A DNA stretch of 64,000 nucleotides. Source: Hydractinia symbiolongicarpus. Taxonomy: Eukaryota; Cnidaria; Hydrozoa; Anthoathecata; Hydractiniidae. How positions within the stretch are numbered: the first letter of the stretch is position 1; each line of letters starts with the position of its first letter. Of this stretch, positions 37,268 to 50,500 are shown piece after piece. The stretch spans positions 28,125,501 through 28,189,500 of the forward strand of contig NC_079881.1 of the NCBI RefSeq assembly GCF_029227915.1. Reading direction: 5' to 3'. The notes under the pieces are model-generated. The model was given only the letters and a program-made list of their open reading frames with translations, had not been told where the DNA came from and made no database searches. Both the position numbers and the translations under genes were made by a program.

Positions 37268-40200
37268 AATGATTTCATTTTTGATGAGACGTTGAATAAA
37301 AGAAGTTTAATCGCCGGCAAACGAAAACCCGCGATTTCCCGTAAATCCCGACTCGGCCCGTATAGTCAAAAGTATACAAAGAAAGTACTTAGGGAGTAAA
37401 CTCATTTCCCGAACGATTTTTTAAATTATTTTTTCACCACTAAAACGCATGAGACTTGTAGTTTTCAGAAATGTTTTCATTTTTGATGAGACGCTTAATG
37501 AAAGTGGTTTAATCGCCGGCAAAAGAAAACCCGCGACTTCCCGTAAATCCCGGGCTTGGCCCGTATAGTCGAATGTATACAAAGAAAGTACCTTGTGAGT
37601 AAACTCATTTCCAAAACGATTTTTTAATTTATCTTTTTACCACTAAAACGCATGAGACTTGTAGTTTTCAAAAATGTTTTCATTTTTGATGAGACGCTGA
37701 ATAAAAGAAGTTTAATCGCCGGCAACCGAAAACCCGCCATTTCCTGTAAACCCCGGGCTTGGCCTGTATAGTCAAAAGTATACAAAGAAAGTACCCGGGG
37801 TGTAAACTCATTTCCCGAAAGATTTTTTAAATTATTATTTCACCACTAAAGCCCATGAGACCTGTAGTTTTTAAAAAATTTTTCATTTATGATGAGACGC
37901 TTAATGAAAGTGGATTAATCGCCGGCAAACGAAAACCCGCGATTTCCCGTAAATCCCGGACTCGGTCCGTATAGTTAAAAGTATACAAAGAAATTACCGG
38001 GGTGTAAACTCATTTCCCGAACGATTTTTTAAATTATTATTTCGCCACTAAAGCCCATGAGACTTGTAGTTTTTAAAAATGTTTTCATTTTTGATGAGAC
38101 GCTGAATAAAAGAAGTTTAATCGCCGGCAAACGAAAACCCGCGACTTCCCGCAAATCCCGGACTCGGCCCGTATAGTCAAAAGTATACAAAGAAAGTACC
38201 CAGGGAGTAAACTCATTTCCCGAACGATTTTTTAAATTATTTTTTCACCACTAAAACGCATGAGACTTGTAGTTTTCAGAAATGTTTTCATTTTTGATGA
38301 GACGCTTAATGAAAGTGGATTAATCGCTGGCAAACGAAAACCCGCGATTTCCCGTTAATCCCGGGCTTGGCCCGTATAGTCGAATGTATACAAAGAAAGT
38401 ACCCTGTGAGTAAACTCATTTCCAGAACGATTTTTTAAATTATTTTTTCACCACTAAAACGCATAAGACTTGTAGTTTTCAAAAATGATTTCATTTTTGA
38501 TGAGACGCTTAATGAAAGTGGTTTAATCGCCGGCAAACGAAAACCCGCGATTTCCCGTAAATTCCGGGCTTGGCCCGTATAGTCGAATGTATACAAAAAA
38601 AGTACCCTGTGAGTAAACTCATTCCCAGAACGATTTTTTAAATTATTATTTCCCCACTAAAGCCCATGAGACTTGTAGTTTTTAAAAATGATTTCATTTT
38701 TGATGAGACGTTGAATAAAAGAAGTTTAATCGCCGGCAAACGAAAACCCGCGATTTCCCGTAAATCCCGACTCGGCCCGTATAGTCAAAAGTATACAAAG
38801 AAAGTACTTAGGGAGTAAACTCATTTCCCGAACGATTTTTTAAATTATTTTTTCACCACTAAAACGCATGAGACTTGTAGTTTTCAGAAATGTTTTCATT
38901 TTTGATGAGACGCTTAATGAAAGTGGATTAATCGCTGGCAAACGAAAACCCGCGATTTCCCGTTAATCCCGGGCTTGGCCCGTATAGTCGAATGTATACA
39001 AAGAAAGTACCCTGTGAGTAAACTCATTTCCAGAACGATTTTTTAAATAATTTTTTCACCACTAAAACGCATAAGACTTGTAGTTTTCAAAAATGATTTC
39101 ATTTTTGATGAGACGCTTAATGAAAGTGGTTTAATCGCCGGCAAACGAAAACCCGCGATTTCCCGTAAATTCCGGGCTTGGCCCGTATAGTCGAATGTAT
39201 ACAAAAAAAGTACCATTTGAGTAAACTCATTCCCAGAACGATTTTTTAAATTATTATTTCCCCACTAAAGCCCATGAGACTTGTAGTTTTTAAAAATGAT
39301 TTCATTTTTGATGAGACGTTGAATAAAAGAAGTTTAATCGCCGGCAAACGAAAACCCGCGATTTCCCGTAAATCCCGACTCGGCCCGTATAGTCAATGGT
39401 ATACAAAGAAAGTACTTAGGGAGTAAACTCATTTCCCGAACGATTTTTTAAATTATTTTTTCACCACTAAAACGCATGAGACTTGTAGTTTTCAGAAATG
39501 TTTTCATTTTTGATGAGACGCTTAATGAAAGTGGTTTAATCACCGGCAAAAGAAAACCCGCGATTTCCCGTAAATCCCGGGCTTGGCCCGTATAGTCGAA
39601 TGTATACAAAGAAAGTACCTTGTGAGTAAACTCATTTCCAAAACGATTTTTTAATTTATCTTTTCACCACTAAAACGCATGAGACTTGTAGTTTTCAAAA
39701 ATGTTTTCATTTTTGATAAGACGCTGAATAAAAGAAGTTTAATCGCCGGCAACCGAAAACCCGCCATTTCCTGTAAACCCCGGGCTTGGCCTGTATAGTC
39801 TAATGTATACAAAGAAAGTACCCTGTGAGTAAACTCATTTCCAGAACGATTTTTTAAATTATTTTTTCACCACTAAAACGCATAAGACTTGTAGTTTTCA
39901 AAAATGATTTCATTTTTGATGAGACGCTTAATGAAAGTGGTTTAATCGCCGGCAAACGAAAACCCGCGATTTCCCGTAAATTCCGGGCTTGGCCCGTATA
40001 GTCGAATGTATACAAAAAAAGTACCATTTGAGTAAACTCATTCCCAGAACGATTTTTTAAATTATTATTTCCCCACTAAAGCCCATGAGACTTGTAGTTT
40101 TTAAAAATGATTTCATTTTTGATGAGACGTTGAATAAAAGAAGTTTAATCGCCGGCAAACGAAAACCCGCGATTTCCCGTAAATCCCGACTCGGCCCGTA

Positions 40201-42984
40201 TAGTCAAAAGTATACAAAGAAAGTACTTAGGGAGTAAACTCATTTCCCGAACGATTTTTTAAATTATTTTTTCACCACTAAAACGCATGAGACTTGTAGT
40301 TTTCAGAAATGTTTTCATTTTTGATGAGACGCTTAATGAAAGTGGTTTAATCGCCGGCAAAAGAAAACCCGCGATTTCCCGTAAATCCCGGGCTTGGCCC
40401 GTATAGTCGAATGTATACAAAGAAAGTACCTTGTGAGTAAACTCATTTCCAAAACGATTTTTTAATTTATCTTTTCACCACTAAAACGCATGAGACTTGT
40501 AGTTTTCAAAAATGTTTTCATTTTTGATAAGACGCTGAATAAAAGAAGTTTAATCGCCGGCAACCGAAAACCCGCCATTTCCTGTAAACCCCGGGCTTGG
40601 CCTGTATAGTCTAAAGTATACAAAGAAAGTACCCGGGGTGTAAACTCATTTCCCGAACAATTTTTTAAATTATTATTTCACCACTAAAGCCCATGAGACT
40701 TGTAGTTTTCAAAAATGATTTCATTTTTGATGAGACGTTGAATAAAAGAAGTTTAATCGCCGGCAAACGAAAACCCGCGATTTCCCGTAAATCCCGACTC
40801 GGCCCGTATAGTCAAAAGTATACAAAGAAAGTACTTAGGGAGTAAACTCATTTCCCGAACGATTTTTTAAATTATTTTTTCACCACTAAAACGCATGAGA
40901 CTTGTAGTTTTCAGAAATGTTTTCATTTTTGATGAGACGCTTAATGAAAGTGGTTTAATCGCCGGCAAAAGAAAACCCGCGATTTCCCGTAAATCCTGGG
41001 CTTGGCCCGTATAGTCGAATGTATACAAAGAAAGTACCTTGTGAGTAAACTCATTTCCAAAACGATTTTTTAATTTATCTTTCTACCACTAAAACGCATG
41101 AGACTTGTAGTTTTCAAAAATGTTTTCATTTTTAATGAGACGCTGAATAAAAGAAGTTTAATCGCCGGCAACCGAAAACCCGCCATTTCCTGTAAACCCC
41201 GGGCTTGGCCTGTATAGTCAAAAGTATACAAAGAAAGTACCCGGGGTGTAAACTCATTTCCCGAAAGATTTTTTAAATTATTATTTCACCACTAAAGCCC
41301 ATGAGACTTGTAGTTTTTAAAAAATTTTTCATTTATGATGAGACGCTGAATAAAAGAAGTTTAATCGCTGGCAAACGAAAACCCGCGACTTCCCGTAAAT
41401 CCCGGACTCGGCCCGTATAGTCAAAAGTATACAAAGAAAGTACCCAGGGAGTAAACTCATTTCCCGAACGATTTTTTAAATTATTTTTTTACCACTAAAA
41501 CGCATGAGACTTGTAGTTTTCAGAAATGTTTTCATTTTTGATGAGACGCTTAATGAAAGTGGTTTAATCGCCGGCAAAAGAAAACCCGCGATTTCCCGTA
41601 AATCCCGGGCTTGGCCCGTATAGTCGAATGTATACAAAGAAAGTACCCTGTGAGTAAACTCATTACCAAAACGATTTTTTAATTTATCTTTACACCACTA
41701 AAACGCATGAGACTTGTAGTTTTCAAAAATGTTTTCATTTTTGATGAGACGCTGAATAAAAAAAGTTTAATTGCCGGCAACCGAAAACCCGCCATTTCCT
41801 GTAAACCCCGGGCTTGACCTGCATAGTCAAAAGTATACAAAGAAAGTACCTGGGGTGTAAACTCATTTCCCGAACGATTTTTTAAATTATTATTTCACCA
41901 CTAAAACCCATGAGACTTGTAGTTTTTAAAAATTTTTTTCATTTATGATGAGACGCTGAATAAAAGAAATTTAATCATTGGCAAACGAAAACCCGCGACT
42001 TCCCGTAAATCCCGGACTCGGCTCGTATAGTCAAAAGTATACAAAGAAAGTACCCAGGGAGTAAACTCATTTCCCGAACGATTTTTTAAATTTTTTTTTC
42101 ACCACTAAAGCCCATGAGACTTGTAGTTTTCAAAAATGATTTCATTTTTGATGAGACGTTGAATAAAAGAAGTTTAATCGCCGGCAAACGAAAACCCGCG
42201 ATTTCCCGTAAATCCCGACTCGGCCCGTATAGTCAAAAGTATACAAAGAAAGTACTTAGGGAGTAAACTCATTTCCCGAACGATTTTTTAAATTATTTTT
42301 TCACCACTAAAACGCATGAGACTTGTAGTTTTCAGAAATGTTTTCATTTTTTATGAGACGCTTAATGAAAGTGGTTTAATCGCCGGCAAAAGAAAACCCG
42401 CGATTTCCCGTAAATCCCGGGCTTGGCCCGTATAGTCGAATGTATACAAAGAAAGTACCTTGTGAGTAAACTCATTTCCAAAACGATTTTTTAATTTATC
42501 TTTTTACCACTAAAACGCATGAGACTTGTAGTTTTCAAAAATGTTTTCATTTTTGATGAGACGCTGAATAAAAGAAGTTTAATCGCCGGCAACCGAAAAC
42601 CCGCCATTTCCTGTAAACCCCGGGCTTGGCCTGTATAGTCAAAAGTATACAAAGAAAGTACCCGGGGTGTAAACTCATTTCCCGAAAGATTTTTTAAATT
42701 ATTATTTCACCACTAAAGCCCATGAGACTTGTAGTTTTTAAAAAATTTTTCATTTATGATGAGACGCTGAATAAAAGAAGTTTAATCGCTGGCAAACGAA
42801 AACCCGCGACTTCCCGTAAATCCCGGACTCGGCCCGTATAGTCAAAAGTATACAAAGAAAGTACCCAGAGAGTAAACTCATTTCCCGAACGATTTTTTAA
42901 ATTATTTTTTCACCACTAAAACGCATGAGACTTGTAGTTTTCAGAAATGTTTTCATTTTTGATGAGACGCTTAATGAAAGTGGA
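37268..42984 (+). repeat. Shuffled higher-order copies (811, 1419, 3447, 4054 bp)
   Basis: Several overlapping duplications are visible. 38995-39803 and 39806-40614 form an 811-bp tetramer tandem that shares ACCATTTGAG at 39212/40023. About 37260-37910 matches 40707-41357 (3447 bp). About 40690-41565 matches 42109-42984 (1419 bp, seven monomers). About 37989-39000 matches 33935-34945 (4054 bp). A TTAAAAAATTTTTCATTTATGA marker recurs near 37870, 41323 and 42742. Confidence 0.75.
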
Positions 42985-45900
42985 TTAATCGCCGGCACAC
43001 GAAAACCCGCGATTTCCCGTAAATCCCGGGCTTGGCCCGTATAGTCGAATGTATACAAAGAAAGTTCCCTGTGAGTAAACTCATTTCCTTAACGATTTTT
43101 TTTATTATTTTTTCACCACTAAAACGCATCAGACTTGTAGTTTTCAAAAATGTTTTCATTTTTGATGGGACGCTGAATAAAAGAAGTTTAATCGCCGGCA
43201 AACGAAAACCCGCGATTTCCCGTAAATCTCGGACTCGGCCCGTATAGTGAAAAGTATACAAAGAAAGTACCCAGGGAGTAAACTCATTTTCCGAACGATT
43301 TTTTAAATTATTTTTTCACCACTAAAACGCATGAGACTTGCAGTTTTCAAAAATGTTTTCATTTTTGATGAGACGCTTAATAAAAGATGTTTAATCGCCG
43401 GCAAACGAAAACCCGCGATTTCCCGTAAATCCCGGACTCGGTCCGTATAGTCAAAAGTATACAAAAAAGTACCCAGGGAGAAAACTCATTTTCCGAACGA
43501 TTTTTTAAATTATTTTTTCACCACTAAAACGCATGTGACTTGTAGTTTTCAAAAATGTTTTCATTTTTGATGAGACGCTTAATGAAAGAGGTTTAATCGC
43601 CGGCAAACGAAAACCAGCGATTTCCCCTAAATCCCGGGCTAGGCCCGTGTAGTCGAATGTATACAAAGAAAGTACCCAGTGAGTAAACTCATTTCCCGAA
43701 CGATTTTTTAAATTATTTTTTCACCACTAAAACGCATGAGACTTGTAGTTTTCAGAAATGTTTTCATTTTTGATGAGACGCTTGATGAAAGAAGTTTAAT
43801 CGCCGGCAAACGAAAACCTGCGACTTCCCGTAAATCCCGGACTCGGCCCGTATAGTCAAAAGTATACAAAGAAAGTACCCAGGGAGTAAACTCATTTCCC
43901 GAACGATTTTTTAAATTATTTTTTCACCACTAAAACGCATGAGACTTGTAGTTTTGAGAAATCTTTTCATTTTTGATGAGACGCTTAATGAAAGTGGTTT
44001 AATCGCCGGCAAACGAAAACCCAGCGATTTCCCGTAAATCCCGGGCTTGGCCCGTATAGTCGAATGTATACAAAGAAAGTACCCTGTGAGTAAACTCATT
44101 TCCAAAACGATTTTTCAAATTATCTTTTCACCACTAAAACGCATGAGACTTGTAGTTTTCAAAAATGTTTTTATTTTTGATGAGACACTGAATAAAAGAA
44201 GTTTAATCGCCGACAAACGAAAACCCGCCATTTCCCGTAAATCCCCGGCTTGGCCCCTATAGTCAAAAGTATACAAAAAAAGTACCCAGGGAGTAAACTC
44301 ATTTTCCGAACGATTTTTTAAATTATTTTTTCACCACTAAAACGCATGAGACTTGTAGTTTTCAGAAATCTTTTCATTTTTGATGAGACGCTTAATGAAA
44401 GTGGTTTAATCGCCGGCAAACGAAAACCCGCGATTTCCCGTAAATCCCGGGCTTGGCCCGTATAGTCGAATGTATACAAAGAAAGTACCCTGTGAGTAAA
44501 CTCATTTCCAAAACGATTTTTCAAATTATCTTTTCACCACTAAAACGCATGAGACTTGTAGTTTTCAAAAATGTTTTCATTTTTGATGAGACACTGAATA
44601 AAAGAAGTTTAATCGCCGACAAACGAAAACCCGCCATTTGCCGTAAATCCCGGGCTTGGCCCCTATAGTCAAAAGTATACAAAGAAAGTACCCAGGGAGT
44701 AAACTCATTTCCCGAACGATTTTTTATATTTTTCTTTCACCACTAAATCGCATGAGACTTGTAGTTTTCAAAAATGTTTTCATTTTTGATGGGACGCTGA
44801 ATAAAAGAAGTTTAATCGCCGGCAAACGAAAACCCGCGATTTCCCGTAAATCCCGGACTCGGCCCGTATAGTCAAAAGTATACAAAAAAGTACCCAGGGA
44901 GTAAACTCATGTTCCGAACGATTTTTTATATTATTTTTTCACCACTAAAACGCATGAGACTTGTAGTTTTCAAAAATGTTTTCATTTTTGATGAAACGCT
45001 TAATGAAAGAGGTTTAATCGCCGGCAAACGAAAACCAGCGATTTCCCCTAAATCCCGGGCTTGGCCCGTGTAGTCGAATGTATAAAGAGAAAGTACCCAG
45101 GGAGTAAACTCATTTCCCGAACGATTTTTTAATTTTTTTTTTTACCACTAAAGCCCATGAGACTTGTAGTTTTTAAAAATGTTTTCATTTTTGATGAGCG
45201 CTGAATAAAAGAAGTTTAATCGCCGGCAAACAAAAACCCGCGATTTCCCGTAAATCCCGGACTCGGCCCGTATAGTCAAAAGTATACAAAGAAAGTACCC
45301 AGGAAGTAAACTCATTTCCCGAACGATTTTTTAAATTATTTTTTCACCACTAAAACGCATGAGACTTGTAGTTTTCAGAAATGTTTTCATTTTTGATGAG
45401 ACGCTTAATGAAAATGGTTTGATCGCCGGCAAAGAAAAACCCGCAATTTCCCGTAAATCCTGGGCTTGGCCCGTATAGTCGAATGTATACAAAGAAAGTA
45501 CCCTGTGAGTAAACTCATTTCCAAAACGATTTTTTAAATTATTTTTTTCACCACTAAAACGCATGAGACTTGTAGTTTTCAAAAATGTTTTCATTTTTGA
45601 TGAGACGCTGAATAAAAGAAGTTTAATCGCTGGCAAACGAAAACCCGCCATTTCCCGTAAACCCCGGGCTTGGCCCGTATAGTCAAAAGTATACAAAGAA
45701 AGTAACCGGGGTGTAAACTCATTTCCCGAAGGATTTTTTAAATTATTATTTCACCACTAAAGCCCATGAGACTTGTAGTTTTTAAAAAATGTTTTCATTT
45801 TTGATGAGACGCTGAATAAAAGAAGTTTAATCGCCGGCAAACGAAAACCCGCCATTTCCCGTAAATCCCGGGCTTGGCCCCTATAGTCAAAAGTATACAA

Positions 45901-47560
45901 AGAAAGTACCCAGGCAGTAAACTCATTTCCCGAACGATTTTTTATATTATTTTTTCACCACTAAATCGCAGGAGACTTGTAGTTTTCAAAAATGTTTTTA
46001 TTTTTGATAGGACGCTGAATAAAAGAAGTTTAATCGCCGGCAAGCGAAAACCCGCGATTTCCCGTAAATCCCGGACTCGGCCCGTATAGTCAAAAGTATA
46101 CAAAGAAAGTACCCAGGGAGTAAACTCATTTTCCGAACGATTTTTTAAATTATTTTTTCACCACTAAAACGCATGAGACTTGTAGTTTTCAAAAATGTTT
46201 TCATTTTTAATGAGACGCTTAATGAAAGAGGTTTAATCGCCGGCAAGCGAAAACCCGCGATTTCCCGTAAATCCCGGACTCGGCCGGTATAGTCAAAAGT
46301 ATACAAAGAAAGTACCCAGGGAGTAAACTCATTTTCCGAACGATTTTTTAAATTATTTTTTCACCACTAAAACGCATAAGACTTGTAGTTTTCAAAAATG
46401 TTTTCATTTTTGATAAGACGCTGAATAAAAGAAGTTTAATCGCCGGCAAACGAAAACCCGCCATTTCCTGTAAACCCCGGACTTGGCCCGTATAATCAAA
46501 AGTATACAAAGAAAGTACCCATGGAGTAAACTCATTTCCCGAACGTGTTTTTAAATTATTTTTTCACCACTAAAACGCATGAGACTTGTAGTTTTTAAAA
46601 ATGTTTTCATTTTTGATGAGACGGTGAATAAAAGGAGTTTAATCGCCGGCAAACGAAAACCTGCGATTTCCCGTAAATCCCGGACTCGGCCCGTATAGTC
46701 AAAAGTATACAAAGAAAGTACCCAGGGTGTAAACTCATTTCCCGAACGATTTTTTAAATTATTATTTCACCACTAAAGCCTATGAGACTTGTAGTTTTTA
46801 AAAATGTTTTTATTTTTAATGAGACGCTGAATAAAAGAAGTTTAATCGCCGGCAAACGAAAACCTGCGACTTCCCGTAAATCCTGGACTCGGCCCGTATA
46901 GTCAAAAGTATACAAATAAAGTACCCAGGGAGTAAACTCATTTCCCGAACGATTTTTTAAATTATTTTTCCACCACTGAAACGCATGAAACTTGTAGTTT
47001 TCAGAAATGTTTTCATTTTTGATGAGACGCTTAATAAAAGTGGTTTAATCGCCGGCAAACGAAAACCCGTGATTTCCCGTAAATGCCGGGCTTGACCCGT
47101 ATAGTCGAATGTATACAAAGAAGGTACCCTGTGAGTAAACTCATTTCCTAAACGATTTTTTAAATTATCTTTTCACCAATAAAACGCATGAGACTTGTAG
47201 TTTTTAAAAATGTTTTCATTTTTGATGAGACATTGAATAAAAGAAGTTTAATCGCCGGCAAACGAAAACCCGTGATTTCCCGTAAATCCCGGGCTTGGCC
47301 CGTATAGTCGAATGTATACAAAGAAAGTACCCTATGAGTAAACTCATTTCCAAAACGATTTTTTAAATTATCTTTTCACCACTAAAACGCATGAGACTTG
47401 TAGTTTTTAAAAATGTTTTCATTTTTAATGAGACACTGAATAAAAGAAGTTTAATCGCCGGCACACGAAAACCCGCCATTTCCCGTAAATCCCGGACTCA
47501 GCCCGTATAGTCAAAAGTATACAAAGAAAGTACCCCGGGAGTAAACTTATTTCCCGAACG
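42985..47560 (+). repeat. Heterogeneous satellite stretch
   Basis: The copies here show fewer long matches to each other than in neighbouring regions and more small indels. Examples are TACAAAAAAGTACCC (bases lost) near 43461 and 44881, and GATGAGCGCTG near 45196. One local dimer duplication is clear: about 43911-44316 against 44317-44722 (406 bp), with CAGAAATCTTTTC or GAGAAATCTTTTC and GAGACACTG. It looks like an older stretch between two recently homogenised regions. Confidence 0.65.
44330..44532 (+). repeat. Reference type B monomer (203 bp)
   Basis: The B type carries TTAATGAAAG, GGGCTTGG, TCGAATG, CCCTGTGAG and a TTCCAAAACG or TTCCAGAACG tail. The monomer after it usually begins with TTATCTTTTCACC. 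It contains a 5-bp hairpin, CGGGC-TTG-GCCCG, at 44448-44460, which the GACTCGG state of type A breaks. It also shows the CCCG phasing at 44427, 44437, 44446 and 44457, and the imperfect dyad with arms at 44408-44416 and 44427-44435. Confidence 0.85.
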
Positions 47561-50500
47561 ATATTTTAAATTATTTTTTCACCACTAAAACGGATGAGAC
47601 TTGTAGTCTTCAAACTTGTTTTCATTTTTGATGAGACGCTGAATAAAAGAAGTTTAAACGCCGGCAAACGAAAACCTGCGATTTCCCGTAAATCCCAGAC
47701 TCGGCCTGTAAAGTCAAAAGTATACAAAGAAATTACCCAGGGTGTAAACTCATTTCCCGAACGATTTTTTAAATTATCTTTTCACCACTAAAACGCATGA
47801 GACTTGTAGTTTTCAAAAATGTTTTCATTTTTGATGAGACGCTGAATAAAAGAAGTTTAATCGCCGGCACACGAAAACCTGCGACTTCCCGTAAATCCCG
47901 GATTCGGCCCGTATAGTCAAAAGTATACAAATAAAGTACCCAGGGAGTAAACTCATTTCCCAAACGATTTTTTAAATTTTTTTTTCACCACTAAAACGCA
48001 TGAGACTTGTAGTTTTCAGAAATGTTTTCATTTTTGATAAGACACTGAATAAAAGAAGTTTAATCGCCGGCAAACGAAAACCCGCCATTTCCCGTAAATC
48101 CCGGGCTTGGCGCGTGTAGTCAAATGTATACAAAGAAAGTACCCAGGGAGTAAACTCATTTCCCGAGCGATTTTTTAAATTTTTTTTTCACCACTAAAAC
48201 GCACGAGATTTGTTGTTTTCAAAAATGTTTTCATTTTTGATGAGACGCTTAATGAAAGAGGTTTAATCGCCGGCAAACGAAAACCTGCGATTTCCCGTAA
48301 ATCCCGGGCTTGGCCCGTATAGTCGAATATATACAAAGAAAGTACCCTGTGAGTAAACTCATTTCCAGAACGATTTTTTAAATTATTTTTTCACCACTAA
48401 AACGCATAAGACTTGTGGTTTTTAAAAATGTTTTCATTTTTGATGAGACGCTGAATAAAAGAAGTTTAATCGCCGGCAAATGAAAACCCGCGATTTCCCG
48501 TAAATCCCGGGCTTTGCCCGTATAGTCAAAAGTATACAAAGAAAGTACACAGGGAGTAAACTCATTTCCCGAACGATTTTTTAAATTATTTTTTCACCAC
48601 TAAAACGCATGAGACTTGAAGTCTTCAAACTTATTTTCATTTTTGATGAGACGCTGAATAAAAGAAGTTTAAACGCTGGCAAACGAAAACCTGCGATTTC
48701 CCGTAATTCCCAGACTCGGCCTGTAAAGTCAAAAGTATACAAAGAAAGTACCCAGGGTGTAGACTCATTTCCCGAACGATTTTTTAAATTATCTTTTCAC
48801 CACTAAAACGCATGAGACTTATAGTTTTCAAAAATGTTTTCATTTTTAATGAGACGCTGAATAAAAGAAGTTTAATCGCCGGCAAACGAAAACCCACCAT
48901 TTCCCGTAAAACCCAGACTCGACCCGTATAATCAAAAGTATACAAAGAAAGTACCCAAGGAGTAAACTTATTTCCCGAACGATATTTTAAATTATTTTTT
49001 CACCACTAAAACGGATGAGACTTGTAGTCTTCAAACTTGTTTTCATTTTTGATGAGACGCTGAATAAAAGAAGTTTAAACGCCGGCAAACGAAAACCTGC
49101 GATTTCCCGTAAATCCCAGACTCGGCCTGTAAAGTCAAAAGTATACAAAGAAAGTACCCAGGGTGTAAACTCATTTCCCGAACGATTTTTTAAATTATCT
49201 TTTCACCACTAAAACGCATGAGACTTGTAGTTTTCAAAAATGTTTTCATTTTTAATGAGACGCTGAATAAAAGAAGTTTAATCGCCGGCAAACGAAAACC
49301 TGCGACTTCCCGTAAATCCCGGACTCGGCCCGTATAGTCAAAAGTATACAAATAAAGTACCCAGGGAGTAAACTCATTTCCCGAACGATTTTTTAAATTA
49401 TTTTTCCACCACTAAAACGCATGAGACTTGTAGTTTTCAGAAATCTTTTCATTTTTGATGAGACGCTTAATGAAAGTGGTTTAATCGCCGGCAAACGAAA
49501 ACCCGTGATTTCCCGTAAATCCCGGGCTTGGCCCGTATAGTCGAATGTATACAAAGAAAGTACCCTGTGAGTAAACTCATTTCCAAAACGATTTTTTAAA
49601 TTATCTTTTCACCACTAAAACGCATGAGACTTGTAGTTTTTAAAAATGTTTTCATTTTTGATGAGACACTGGATAAAAGATGTTTAATCGATGGCAAACG
49701 AAAACCCGCCATTTCCCGTAAATCCTGGACTCAGCCCGTATAGTCAAAAGTATACAAAGAAAGTACACAGGGAGTAAACTCATTTCCCGAACGATTTTTT
49801 AAATTATTTTTTCACCACTAAAACGCATGAGACTTGAAGTCTTCAAACTTATTTTCATTTCTGATGAAACGCTGAATAAAAGAAGTTTAAACGCTGGCAA
49901 ACGAAAACCTGCAATTTCCCGTAATTCCCAGACTCGGCCTGTAAAGTCAAAAGTATACAAAGAAAGTACCCAGGGTGTAGACTCATTTCCCGAACGATTT
50001 TTTAAATTATCTTTTCACCACTAAAACGCATGAGACTTATAGTTTTCAAAAATGTTTTCATTTTTAATGAGACGCTGAATAAAAAAAGTTTAATCGCCGG
50101 CAAACGAAAACCCACCATTTCCCGTAAAACCCGGACTCGACCCGTATAATCAAAAGTATACAAAGAAAGTACCCAGGGAGTAAACTTATTTCCCGAACGA
50201 TATTTTAAATTATTTTTTCACCACTAAAACGGATGAGACTTGTAGTCTTCAAACTTGTTTTCATTTTTGATGAGACGCTGAATAAAAGAAGTTTAAACGC
50301 CGGCAAACGAAAACCTGCGATTTCCCGTAAATCCCAGAATCGGCCTGTAAAGTCAAAAGTATACAAAGAAAGTACCCAGGGTGTAAACTCATTTCCCGAA
50401 CGATTTTTTAAATTATCTTTTCACCACTAAAACGCATGAGACTTGTAGTTTTCAAAAATGTTTTCATTTTTAATGAGACGCTGAATAAAAGAAGTTTAAT

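Noticed and set aside
44456-44471. CENP-B box-like sequence (GCCCG, six bases, CGAAT) in B monomers
   Set aside because: The reverse complement of the CENP-B box needs seven bases between CCCG and CGAA plus a fixed T. Here the gap is six, and A monomers lack CGAA. This is a near miss only, and no other segment of the monomer fits.
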